64,000 bases of DNA, taken from Stenotrophomonas maltophilia (lineage in GTDB: Bacteria; Pseudomonadota; Gammaproteobacteria; Xanthomonadales; Xanthomonadaceae). The position numbers and the translations under genes were made by a program. The notes under the pieces are model-generated. The model was not told the DNA's origin. It was given only the letters and a program-made list of their open reading frames with translations, and ran no database searches. The stretch is from assembly GCF_004684085.1 (NCBI RefSeq), contig NZ_SRHZ01000089.1, positions 62,001-126,000 of the forward strand, written 5' to 3'. Below are positions 33,656 to 41,295 of this stretch, in pieces; the stretch's first letter is position 1, and the number at the start of each line of letters is the position of its first letter.

Positions 33656-35176
33656 ATGCCTGCTGCTGTTCCCCTTCGTCCCCGCGCTGCGGGCTGGCGC
33701 TCCCTGCTGCTGCTCGCGCTGGCCTCGGCCAGCCTGCCGGCCGCCGCGCAGTCGATGGCCTGCGGCACCTACAAGGACAGCAGCGGCAACACCACCCTGA
33801 CCCTCGAAAGCGAAGGCCACGGTTTCCTGTCCGGCCCCTACCAAGCCACCGAGGAACTGCGCGTTGCCCGCCAGGAAGACGTGCTCGGCACCGGTAACCT
33901 GTCCACGGGCCAGCTGGAAAACTGGTACTTCTCGGACGATGACCGCACGATCAGCACGCCCTATCGCGAGTTCACCCGTGAGCACGCCGCGGCCTGCAAG
34001 ACGATGCCCGAACCCATCGAGGGTGGCTGCGTGATGAACACCTCCGAGTGCCTGGAGGCGTTGCCGGAGGCCGCACCTGTGAAACTGCACGCCTGGTGTG
34101 CCGAGGGCGTGGGCGCAGCCTGCACCCAACTGCTGGAGACCTACCAGCAGCAGGCCAAGGATGCCGCGCCGGCAGCTGCACGGGCGGAACCGCCAATGCC
34201 GGAGATCTGCAAGGAGGGTTCGCCGTCCTTCAATGCCGAGGGCTGCAGGGCGGTCGCCGAGGTGGTCGCCTCGGAGATGATCGGCAAGTCCCTGCTCGGC
34301 CTGCAGCATTCGGTCGATCCCATGTTGCCATCCGCGCAGCTCGATGAACTGGCCGCACTGTGCCGGCAGCAGCACGGCGAGACGTTCTGCTCCGACGTTG
34401 CCGAGGTGCTGTGGAGTGGCGGGCGCCTGTTGCAGGCCCACGAAGCGCTGCAGCTGTCGTGCGCGCAGCGCGCGGACGGCGTGGCCTGCGGCCGCGCCAA
34501 GGCACTTGCCAGCCTGGCCGCTGCACCGGCCGCTGCACTGGCCCCGGTGCCGGCCACCATACTGCCCTGTGGCCGCTTTGAAGCCGAGTACGGCGTGCTC
34601 TCGCAGCTGCGCTTCCTCGATGGCGGCCTGGTTGAGGCCGAGGGCCGCGACCAGCGCCTGCGCGCGCACCTGCAGGACGGCCGCATCTTCATCCGTCGCG
34701 ATGTCGGCAGCGACTTCGTGCTGCAGTTGCTGCAGAACGGCAACCTGGCCGGTATCGATAGCGGCAACCGCTTCGCTTACTACGAGCGCAAGCCTGCGGC
34801 TGGCACGGCCAGCTGCAAGCCGCCCGTGGCCTTCGTGGAGATTCCGCTGCCGCTGGATTGCCCGACCCTGGGCCGCAAGGACGGCGCCAAGGCCTGCTGC
34901 ACCGATGGCAAGCTGCTCGGCTGCAAGGTGGCCGGCGAAGCGCTGTTCAAGTCCGAAAAATGGGCCGCGTCGCTGCCCTACTTCGAGACGCTGTGCGGCG
35001 CCGGTGTCCGCGAAGGGTGCCTGGCATTGGCAGCGGTGTATTCGCATACCGCAGACCCGAAGATTCCGCAGTCCATGGCCGCGATCTGCGCGAAGGACGG
35101 CAAGGGCACGCACGTGGCCTGTGATGTGGACGCCACCCGCAACTGGCCGGCGCTGAAGGCCGAAGCCGCGCCCTGA
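33656..35176 (+). CDS. secreted cysteine-rich repeat protein, paralog D (506 aa)
   Basis: Fourth family member. It has a signal peptide (SLLLLALASASLPAAAQS), then MACGTYKDSSG. Cys pairs (WCAEGVGAAC, LCRQQHGETFC, SCAQRADGVAC) precede the PCGRFEAEYG C-domain, which ends GNLAGID. Like B, it carries the extra module (AKACCTDGKLLGC, LCGAGVREGC, ICAKDGKGTHVAC). The domain order is the same as B, so B and D are the closest pair, while A and C are short forms. It starts 97 bases after hemF. Disulfide-rich periplasmic or secreted protein; activity unknown. Confidence 0.7.
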   Translation: MPAAVPLRPRAAGWRSLLLLALASASLPAAAQSMACGTYKDSSGNTTLTLESEGHGFLSGPYQATEELRVARQEDVLGTGNLSTGQLENWYFSDDDRTISTPYREFTREHAAACKTMPEPIEGGCVMNTSECLEALPEAAPVKLHAWCAEGVGAACTQLLETYQQQAKDAAPAAARAEPPMPEICKEGSPSFNAEGCRAVAEVVASEMIGKSLLGLQHSVDPMLPSAQLDELAALCRQQHGETFCSDVAEVLWSGGRLLQAHEALQLSCAQRADGVACGRAKALASLAAAPAAALAPVPATILPCGRFEAEYGVLSQLRFLDGGLVEAEGRDQRLRAHLQDGRIFIRRDVGSDFVLQLLQNGNLAGIDSGNRFAYYERKPAAGTASCKPPVAFVEIPLPLDCPTLGRKDGAKACCTDGKLLGCKVAGEALFKSEKWAASLPYFETLCGAGVREGCLALAAVYSHTADPKIPQSMAAICAKDGKGTHVACDVDATRNWPALKAEAAP

Positions 35177-35188
35177 GGGCCGCCACCT

Positions 35189-35231
35189 GTAGAGCCGGGC
35201 GCAAGGCAGCCGAGCATGGGCTCGGCTCTAC
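35189..35231. repeat. SMAG-type GTAGAGCC...GGCTCTAC palindrome
   Basis: GTAGAGCCGGGC...GCTCGGCTCTAC spans the short gap between the convergent ends of paralog D and the DUF421 gene. Its outer arms are GTAGAGCC and GGCTCTAC. It belongs to the same GTAG family as those at 40004 and 40771. Confidence 0.75.
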
Positions 35232-35235
35232 AGGG

Positions 35236-35715
35236 TCAGGTGCTCTTCCTGGGGATGATCGTGATGTGCCCGTTGATCTCCAGCAGGGCCAGCTCGACAT
35301 CCTCCACGCCCAGGCAGCCCTGCTGGCGCATGGCGGCCTCGAAATCGGCACGGGTGACCTGCTCACGGCGAAGGACGGCGTCGAACAGACGGCCATCACG
35401 CGCGATCACCACGGGTTCTCCCTCAACCAGGCGCTCAACCCGCCGGCTGCGGGTACTCAACCAGCCAACCCCGTAGTTCAACAGAATCAGGGTCGCCGCC
35501 AGCAGCAGGCCGCCGCCCAGCGAGGTATCGGTGCCCAACAGCGCGTTCTGCACCGCATTGCCCAGCAGCACGATCAGCAGTACATCGAACGGGGTGATCT
35601 GGCCCAGCGCACGTTTGCCGCTGAGCCGGACCATGCCCAGCACCACGACGTAGACCACCACCGCGCGCAGGATGAACTCCCACCACGGCATTGCCAGTGC
35701 GAACAGATCGGGCAT
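35236..35715 (-). CDS. DUF421/YetF-type membrane protein
   Basis: 159 residues: two or three N-terminal transmembrane helices (FILRAVVVYVVVLGMVRLSG, then LLLIVLLGNAVQNALLG-like segment). The motif GKRALGQITPFDVLL is characteristic of DUF421, and a cytoplasmic C-terminal domain begins VEGEPVVIARDGRL. The function of the family is not settled. The ATG at 35713-35715 gives the usual length. It is on the side of polA where Xanthomonas has a conserved membrane protein gene, with the small RNA in between. Confidence 0.85.
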   Translation of the reverse strand: MPDLFALAMPWWEFILRAVVVYVVVLGMVRLSGKRALGQITPFDVLLIVLLGNAVQNALLGTDTSLGGGLLLAATLILLNYGVGWLSTRSRRVERLVEGEPVVIARDGRLFDAVLRREQVTRADFEAAMRQQGCLGVEDVELALLEINGHITIIPRKST

Positions 35716-35753
35716 TGTCTTCCCCTGCGGAGCGGTGGCCCAGCCTAGCACCC

Positions 35754-35796
35754 GGGGTCAGATCCCTTTGCCCATCGGGCAAAGGGATCTGACCCC
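35754..35796. repeat. GGGGTCAGATCCC...GGGATCTGACCCC palindrome
   Basis: Perfect long inverted repeat with arms GGGGTCAGATCCCTTTGCCC and its complement around ATC. It is the most symmetric copy in the window of the GGGGTC family also seen at 1232, 39249, 41188, 41249, 55563 and 55608. Confidence 0.8.
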
Positions 35797-35819
35797 ATCT
35801 GAGGTTGTGGCGGCACAAA

Positions 35820-35856
35820 TAAAAAGCCCCGCTGACCAGGGGGAGGTCAACGGGGC
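35820..35856 (-). terminator. rho-independent terminator (sX13-like RNA)
   Basis: On the minus strand, GCCCCGTTGACC and GGTCAGCGGGGC form a stem with a C-rich loop (TCCCCCT), followed by TTTTTATTT. It ends the small RNA and would also stop read-through from polA. Confidence 0.85.
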
Positions 35857-35941
35857 CGGGGAACGGGCACTTGGGGAGGAGTCCCCGTTCCGAGATCTGC
35901 TCCAGGGGATGGGAGAGATCCACAACAGGCGTTGCGCCTGT
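35820..35941 (-). ncRNA. sX13: sX13-like trans-acting small RNA with C-rich loops
   Basis: A ~120-base transcript is inferred downstream of polA on the same strand. A TATAAC -10 box lies at 35952-35947 and the start near 35941; no good -35 is seen. Three helices follow: ACAGGCG/CGCCTGT, GGAACGGG/CCCGTTCC with CCTCCCC in the loop, and the terminator with TCCCCCT in its loop. Unpaired CTCTCCCATCCCC lies between. Size, position next to polA and several C-rich loops match Xanthomonas sX13. That RNA acts by pairing with G-rich target sites, often near ribosome-binding sites, and affects motility and virulence. The location also parallels Spot 42 in E. coli. Confidence 0.72.
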
Positions 35942-36083
35942 CGAGAGTTATAGAAGCACTCCGAACACTAACGGTTCGTGAAGGGGCCCAATTTAATGAA
36001 CATCGATCAGGACAACATTCATGATCGAGTCAGAAACCTCTGACGAATGAACGAATTCACGTCGTTTTCGGCCTGAAACACCC

Positions 36084-38858
36084 TCAGTGCGCTTCGTCCC
36101 AGTTGTTGCCGATGCCGGTATCGACCACCAGCGGCACCCGCAGTTTGGCCGCTTGCGACATGCGCTCGACCACCTGCAAACGCAACTCCTCGACGAAACT
36201 GCTTTCGGTTTCGAACACCAGTTCATCGTGCACCTGCAGGATCATCCGCGCCGGTGCGCCGCTGTCACGCAGCCACTGGTCCACGTCCACCATGGCGCGC
36301 TTGATGATGTCGGCGGCGGTGCCCTGCATGGGCGCGTTGATCGCGGCACGCTCCGCACCGGCACGCAGGCCCTGGTTACGTGCATGAATGTCGTTCAGGT
36401 ACAGGCGGCGGCCGAACAGGGTTTCCACATAGCCCTGGTCACGCGCCTGCTGGCGCATCCGCTCCATGAAGTCGCGCACGCCCGGGTAGCGGCTGAAGTA
36501 AAGCGCCACGTAGTCCTGCGCCTGGCCGCGGTCGATGCCCAGGTTGCGGGCCAGGCCGAAGGCGCTCATGCCGTACATCAGGCCGAAGTTGATCGCCTTG
36601 GCAGCGCGGCGCTCATTTGGGGTCACTTCCTCCAGCGTGCGGCCGAACACCTCGGCGGCGGTGGCACGGTGCACGTCGGCGCCCTGCTCGAACGCGCGCA
36701 CCAGGCCCGGGTCCTCGGACAGGTGGGCCATGATCCGCAGCTCGATCTGCGAGTAGTCGGCTGCCAGCAGCTGGAAGCCCTCCGGGGCGATGAACGCGCG
36801 GCGGATGCGGCGACCATCTTCGGTGCGGATCGGGATGTTCTGCAGGTTCGGGTCCGACGAGGACAGGCGCCCGGTGGCGGCGCCGGACTGGTGGTAGCTG
36901 GTATGCACGCGGCCGGTGTCCGGATTGACCATCTCCGGCAGCTTGTCGGTGTAGGTGCTGCGCAGCTTGGCCAGCCCGCGATACTCCAGGATCACCCGCG
37001 GCAGTTCGTGCTGGTCGGCAATCGCCTCCAGCGCCTCTTCATTGGTACTCGGCTGGCCCTTCGGGGTCTTCACCACCGCCGGTAGCTTCAGCTCGTCGAA
37101 CAGCACGGCCTGCAGCTGCTTGGGCGAATCCAGGTTGAAGCTGCGCCCGGCCAGCTCGGTGGCCTTCTGCTGTGCGGCCAGCATGCGCGAGGACAGGTCC
37201 TGGCTCTGCCGGCGCAGTTCGGCGGCATCGATCTGCACACCATTGGCTTCGATGCTGGTCAGCACCGGCACCAGCGGCATCTCGATGTCGCGGTACACGC
37301 TGTCCAGCGCCGGCTCGGCCAGCAGCTGCGGTTGCAGCGCGCGGTGCAGGCGCAGGGTGATGTCGGCGTCCTCGGCCGCATAGCGGCTGGCTTCGTCGAT
37401 GCCGACCTGCGAGAACGGAATCTGCTTGGCGCCCTTGCCGGCCACGTCCTCGAACTTGATGGTGTTGTAGCCCAGGTAACGCAGGGCCAGCGAATCCATG
37501 TCGTGGCGGGTGGCGGTGGAGTTGAGCACGAAGCTCTCGAGCATGGTGTCGTCGTGATAGCCCTGCACGTCCACGCCATGGCGGCGCAGCACGTGCAGAT
37601 CGTACTTGCCGTGCTGGCCCAGCTTCTTCTTCGCCGGGTCCTGCAGCGCCGGGCGCAGCGCGTCCAGCACCTGCTGCATCGGCAGCTGGGCCGGCGCACC
37701 CGGGTAGTCGTGGCCGACCGGAATGTAGGCGGCCTTGCCCGGCTCGACCGCCAGGCTGATGCCCACCAGGCGTGCACGCATCGCGTCCAGCGCATCGGTT
37801 TCGGTATCGAAGCTGATCAGCTCGGCCTGCTGCAGGCGCTCGACCCAGGCCTGCAGCTGCTCGGTGGTCAGCACGGTCTCGTACTCACCCGGTGCCGCCA
37901 GCGCCGGATCCAGCGTGCCGGCGGCCGGGGCCTCGGCGCTGCCGCGGGCGAAGCCGGCGGCGGTGCCACGCAGGCTTGGCGTCGCTTCGCTGGCGGCGGT
38001 CGGCGCCGGCAGCGGTGCACCCAGCTCCTTCAGCGCCTGGGTGAAGCCGTATCGCGCATACAGCTCGGTCAGCTCCGGCACGTCCTGCTCGCGCAGGGCC
38101 AGCGTGGTCGGGCTGGCGTCCAGCTCCACGTCGGTGCGGATGGTCACCAGCTCGCGGTTCAGCGGCAGGCGCTCCAGCGCGGCACGCAGGTTCTCACCGA
38201 TCTTGCCCTTCATGGTCGGCGCGGCCGCCATCACCCCATCCAGGTGCTGGTACTCGGCCAGCCACTTGGCGGCGGTCTTCGGCCCGCACTTCTCCACGCC
38301 CGGCACGTTGTCGACGGTGTCGCCCATCAGCGCCAGCAGGTCGACGATCTGGTCGGCGCGCACACCAAACTTGTCCATCACCGCGGCGTCCGAATCCATG
38401 CGGCTGCCGGTCATGGTGTTGACCAGCTCGATGCCCGGGCGCACCAGCTGGGCGAAGTCCTTGTCGCCGGTGGAGATGGTCACCTTCAGGTCCTGCGCCA
38501 CGCCCTGCAGGGCCAGCGTGCCGATCACATCGTCGGCTTCCACGCCGGGAATGCGCAGGATGCTGATGCCCAGCGCTTCGACGATGCGGCACATCGGCTC
38601 GACCTGGCTGCGCAGCTCGTCGGGCATCGGCGGGCGGTTGGCCTTGTACTGGTCGTACAGGTCATCACGGAAGGTCTTGCCCGGCGCATCGACCACGAAC
38701 GCCACGTAGGCCGGGCGCTCCTTCAGTGTCGAGCGCAGCATGTTGACCACGCCGAACAGCGCGCCGGTGGGTTCGCCCTGTGCATTGGACAGGGGCGGCA
38801 GCGCGTGGAACGCGCGGTACAGGTAACTGGACCCGTCGATCAGGACTAATCTGCTCAT
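36084..38858 (-). CDS. polA: DNA polymerase I
   Basis: 924 residues with all three Pol I domains. The 5' nuclease covers ~1-290 (LVLIDGSSYLYRAFHALP, GVEADDVIGTLA). The 3'-5' exonuclease covers ~330-520; its catalytic acids appear present in SFDTETDALDAM. The polymerase covers ~550-924 (LLAADYSQIELRIMAHL, AKAINFGLMYGMSAFGL, QVHDELVFE). It fills gaps and removes RNA primers during replication and repair. The ATG is at 38856-38858. The gene diverges from the small DUF2782-type gene. Confidence 0.97.
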   Translation of the reverse strand: MSRLVLIDGSSYLYRAFHALPPLSNAQGEPTGALFGVVNMLRSTLKERPAYVAFVVDAPGKTFRDDLYDQYKANRPPMPDELRSQVEPMCRIVEALGISILRIPGVEADDVIGTLALQGVAQDLKVTISTGDKDFAQLVRPGIELVNTMTGSRMDSDAAVMDKFGVRADQIVDLLALMGDTVDNVPGVEKCGPKTAAKWLAEYQHLDGVMAAAPTMKGKIGENLRAALERLPLNRELVTIRTDVELDASPTTLALREQDVPELTELYARYGFTQALKELGAPLPAPTAASEATPSLRGTAAGFARGSAEAPAAGTLDPALAAPGEYETVLTTEQLQAWVERLQQAELISFDTETDALDAMRARLVGISLAVEPGKAAYIPVGHDYPGAPAQLPMQQVLDALRPALQDPAKKKLGQHGKYDLHVLRRHGVDVQGYHDDTMLESFVLNSTATRHDMDSLALRYLGYNTIKFEDVAGKGAKQIPFSQVGIDEASRYAAEDADITLRLHRALQPQLLAEPALDSVYRDIEMPLVPVLTSIEANGVQIDAAELRRQSQDLSSRMLAAQQKATELAGRSFNLDSPKQLQAVLFDELKLPAVVKTPKGQPSTNEEALEAIADQHELPRVILEYRGLAKLRSTYTDKLPEMVNPDTGRVHTSYHQSGAATGRLSSSDPNLQNIPIRTEDGRRIRRAFIAPEGFQLLAADYSQIELRIMAHLSEDPGLVRAFEQGADVHRATAAEVFGRTLEEVTPNERRAAKAINFGLMYGMSAFGLARNLGIDRGQAQDYVALYFSRYPGVRDFMERMRQQARDQGYVETLFGRRLYLNDIHARNQGLRAGAERAAINAPMQGTAADIIKRAMVDVDQWLRDSGAPARMILQVHDELVFETESSFVEELRLQVVERMSQAAKLRVPLVVDTGIGNNWDEAH

Positions 38859-38956
38859 GGGTCGATTCTACGCGCCCGTGCCTGCACCGCGGCGACACGG
38901 CAGGCGCCCGGCGATGGGGCATAATCAAGGCTCTTTCCAGGCAAAGGCCCCCGCCG

Positions 38957-39241
38957 ATGAAGACCCTGATGCTGGCTTCCCTGCTCCTGCTCGCTGGCTG
39001 CGCCAGCATGGGCGGCGCGGGCGCTCCCCCGGTGGACGTCAAGGGCGCGGATGTGTCCAAGCGCACCATGGACAACGGCGACACCATCGAGGAATACCGT
39101 GTCTCCGGCCAGCTGCGCATGGTCAAGGTGACCCCGTCGCGTGGCGCCCCGTTCTACATGTACGACAAGAACGGCGATGGCCGTTTCGACAATGACAAGG
39201 ACGGCGTGTCACCGGTGTACTGGAAGCTGTACAGCTGGTGA
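38957..39241 (+). CDS. DUF2782-type small lipoprotein
   Basis: 94 residues with a lipoprotein signal (LASLLLLAGCASMGG, Cys at ~15) and a body matching the DUF2782 pattern: DNGDTIEEYRVSGQLRMVKV, then PFYMYDKNGDGRF. These proteins are commonly encoded beside polA in Xanthomonadales and Pseudomonas; their role is unknown. It is divergent from polA, with a 98-base shared promoter region. Confidence 0.82.
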   Translation: MKTLMLASLLLLAGCASMGGAGAPPVDVKGADVSKRTMDNGDTIEEYRVSGQLRMVKVTPSRGAPFYMYDKNGDGRFDNDKDGVSPVYWKLYSW

Positions 39242-39248
39242 TGTAGCC

Positions 39249-39287
39249 GGGGTCGGATCCCTTTCCACAGGAACGGGCTCTGACCCC
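39249..39287. repeat. GGGGTCGGATCCC...GGGCTCTGACCCC palindrome
   Basis: Imperfect inverted repeat of the GGGGTC family, eight bases after the DUF2782 stop codon. Confidence 0.7.
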
Positions 39288-39308
39288 ATCAATGCGATCG
39301 GCACGGCC

Positions 39309-39382
39309 CATCCACGCATGGCGTGGATCTACACGCCATGCGTGGATGACCGCCTGTCAGTAGATCCACGCCATGCGTGGAT
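39309..39382. repeat. SMAG-type GTAG palindromes, inverted pair
   Basis: An inverted unit ending in CTAC (39309-39332) faces a plus-orientation GTAG unit (39360-39382), with a partial unit ACGCCATGCGTGGAT between. Arms are ATCCACGC/GCGTGGAT as in the copies at 1083 and 57731. It lies between the convergent DUF2782 and UspA genes. Confidence 0.78.
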
Positions 39383-39464
39383 ATGGCCCTCCCGGCCACA
39401 CAGAAGATGACGCCGGCGCGCATCCTGCGGCCGGCGTCGGGTCCCCTCCCCGGGAACGCTTGAA

Positions 39465-39911
39465 TCAGCGGATGACCAGCACCGGCAGCGTGCTGCGGGC
39501 CAGCACTTCGGCGGTCTGGCTGCCCAGCAGCACGCGGGTCACGCCACGGCGGCCATGCGAGGTCATCACGATCAGGTCGCTGTTGCGCTCGCCGGCGGTC
39601 TCGATGATGCCGTCGGCCGCATAGCGGTCCAGCACGTGCACCGGATTGGCGGTGATGCCCTGCTCGGCGGCCTTGGCCAGCGCCGGCTGCAGCACCTTCT
39701 GTGCGCCTTCCTCGCGGTCGGCCTTGTACTCGGGGCTGTTCATGTAGCCCACGCTCCAGCCCATGGCGTCGTACATGCCGACGGCCCACGGCTCGGAGAC
39801 GGTCACGATATCGACCTCGGCATTGAGGTCCTTGGCCAGCTCCAGGCCCTTGGCCAGGCCCTTGTCGGCCAGCTCGGACCCGTCGGTGGCAATCAGGATG
39901 CGCTTGTACAT
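39465..39911 (-). CDS. universal stress protein (UspA family)
   Basis: 148 residues with the UspA fold: RILIATDGSELADKGL at the N-terminus and the ATP-binding-type loop TSHGRRGVTRVLLGSQTAEVL followed by PVLVIR at the C-terminus. The Gly-x2-Gly-x9-Gly-(S/T) pattern is present, so ATP binding is likely. Single-domain, cytoplasmic, usually induced by growth arrest or low oxygen. The ATG at 39909-39911 begins right before the first beta strand. Confidence 0.9.
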   Translation of the reverse strand: MYKRILIATDGSELADKGLAKGLELAKDLNAEVDIVTVSEPWAVGMYDAMGWSVGYMNSPEYKADREEGAQKVLQPALAKAAEQGITANPVHVLDRYAADGIIETAGERNSDLIVMTSHGRRGVTRVLLGSQTAEVLARSTLPVLVIR

Positions 39912-40003
39912 GGTGAGGCTCCGTGGCGGTCTGCCAGATGGGAACACCACCATTGCACACCGGATGTGCAGGGCACGCCTTGAGCAGGATCAATCCGGCG
40001 CCT

Positions 40004-40069
40004 GTAGAGCCGAGCCCACGCTCGGCTGCTTCTGGCGGGAAAAGCAGCCGAGCATGGGCTCGGCTCTAC
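40004..40069. repeat. SMAG-type GTAGAGCC palindrome pair
   Basis: GTAGAGCCGAGCCCACGCTCGGCT, then a spacer with TTCTGGCGGGAAAAGC, then AGCCGAGCATGGGCTCGGCTCTAC: two palindromic units in inverted order between uspA and the next gene. The same spacer-plus-unit is repeated at 40771-40835. Confidence 0.78.
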
Positions 40070-40082
40070 ATCAGGCCTGCGC

Positions 40083-40637
40083 TCAGGCGATCTGCACCAC
40101 GCGTGCGTTCCGGCACAGCGGGTAACTGGCCACGAATTCGGCAATCGCATCACGCATCGCCTCGAACGATTCGCCGTACATGTACAGCGCGGTTTCGGTC
40201 GGGCCCTGCCACCAGCTGCAGATCTCACCCAGGCCATCGATGCGCTCGGACAGCTGCTCGAACACGTGGTTCGAATCGCACTGTTCGTAGACTTCGTCCG
40301 GCAGGGTCAGGCCATCCAGGTAGATCCCCAGACCCTCGGTAACGCCGAAGCTACGGTCAGCCTCGCCCGCGCCCTGCAGCTGCGAGCCCTTCGGCGCGCC
40401 CAGTTGTTCCAGCAGATCGATCAGCTTCGGCACGCCGGCCGCATCGACCAAGGCCACTTCGATGTCGCCGTATTCGACCTCGCCGTCGTCCGACATCGCG
40501 GTGCCGCCGCCGGTGAGCTCGCCCACCTCGGCCGCCTGCAGCAGCGCATCGAGCGGATCCTCGAACAGCTCATGGCGATGCTCGGGCTGCAGCTTGGCAT
40601 TCAACTTCACGGTGACGTGCAGCGCGGGTTCGGTCAT
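40083..40637 (-). CDS. conserved hypothetical protein, cytoplasmic (184 aa)
   Basis: No family recognised. The protein is acidic and lacks a signal peptide or membrane segments. It begins ALHVTVKLNAKLQPEHRHEL and contains EYGDIEVALVDAAGVPKLIDLLEQLGAPKGSQ, then a motif GLGIYLDGLTLPDEVYEQC and ICSWWQGPTETALYMYG. The layout suggests two small alpha/beta units. It lies between two GTAG palindromes as a single-gene unit. Function unknown. Confidence 0.7.
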   Translation of the reverse strand: MTEPALHVTVKLNAKLQPEHRHELFEDPLDALLQAAEVGELTGGGTAMSDDGEVEYGDIEVALVDAAGVPKLIDLLEQLGAPKGSQLQGAGEADRSFGVTEGLGIYLDGLTLPDEVYEQCDSNHVFEQLSERIDGLGEICSWWQGPTETALYMYGESFEAMRDAIAEFVASYPLCRNARVVQIA

Positions 40638-40669
40638 CGGGGCATTCCTGGAAGATGTCAGGCCCCATT

Positions 40670-40835
40670 GTAGAGTCGAAGGTAGCGGCAGGAGCCGCTG
40701 CCAACGTCGCTTGCGACGGCCCGAAGGGTGCCGGTCAGGACGACCGGCATAGCCTTGCTCGACTCCCTTTGTAGAGTCGAGCCACGCTCGACTGCCTTTC
40801 CCGCCAGAAGCAGCCGAGCATGGGCTCGGCTCTAC
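40670..40835. repeat. cluster of SMAG-type GTAGAGTCG/GTAGAGCC palindromes
   Basis: GTAG elements start at 40670 and 40771, and the last arm GGCTCTAC ends at 40835. Between them lie further small inverted repeats (GGCAGGAGCCGCTGCC-like and GGTCAGGACGACC). The whole 208-base gap between two same-strand genes is made of such elements. Confidence 0.72.
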
Positions 40836-40845
40836 AACACCGCGG

Positions 40846-41172
40846 TCAACGCAGGAACGGCGCCACCTTGCGCTTCAGCAGCTCCACCAGCACCGGGTCC
40901 ATGTAGTCGTAGTCGTCGGGGATATCCAGGCAGATCACCCGCTTGCCGTTCAACCAGGCCTTGTAGCGGCTGGACAGCCGGTTGCGGTGGGCGCGCTCCA
41001 TCACGAACACCAGGTCCGCCCACTGCAGCAGCTCCGGGCTGAGCACTTCCTCCGCGTCGGCCAGCAAGCCGGCCGAGGCGGTCTCGATGCCCGGCCAATC
41101 GGCAAACACCTGCTCGGCCGTAGGGCTGCGCAGGCGGTTCTGACTGCAGAGAAAGAGCACGTTGCGGGTCAT
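40846..41172 (-). CDS. low-molecular-weight protein tyrosine phosphatase-like protein
   Basis: 108 residues beginning NVLFLCSQNRLRSPTAEQVF, which resembles the P-loop (C-x5-R-S) of LMW phosphatases: Cys at ~9, Arg at ~13/15. SAGLLADAEEVLS and a DIPDDYDYMDP acid-rich region in the place of the usual DP motif follow. It is shorter than a full LMW-PTP (~150 aa) and belongs to the small branch often annotated phosphotyrosine protein phosphatase. Activity is uncertain. The ATG is at 41170-41172. Confidence 0.75.
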   Translation of the reverse strand: MTRNVLFLCSQNRLRSPTAEQVFADWPGIETASAGLLADAEEVLSPELLQWADLVFVMERAHRNRLSSRYKAWLNGKRVICLDIPDDYDYMDPVLVELLKRKVAPFLR

Positions 41173-41187
41173 GAGCGCAGCCTAATC

Positions 41188-41285
41188 GGGGTCGGATCCC
41201 TTTTCCAACGGAAAAGGGCTCTGACCCCAACCACGTGCATTCCGCGACGGGGTCAGAGCCCTCCCTGCGGGAGGGATCCGACCCC
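41188..41285. repeat. two GGGGTC-family palindromes in tandem
   Basis: The first copy spans 41188-41228 (GGGGTCGGATCCCTTTTCC...GAAAAGGGCTCTGACCCC) and the second 41249-41285 (GGGGTCAGAGCCCTCCC...GGGAGGGATCCGACCCC). The inner arms differ but each is self-complementary, which shows compensatory change. They fill the gap between uvrD and the phosphatase gene. Confidence 0.8.
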
Positions 41286-41295
41286 TCGACGGTGA

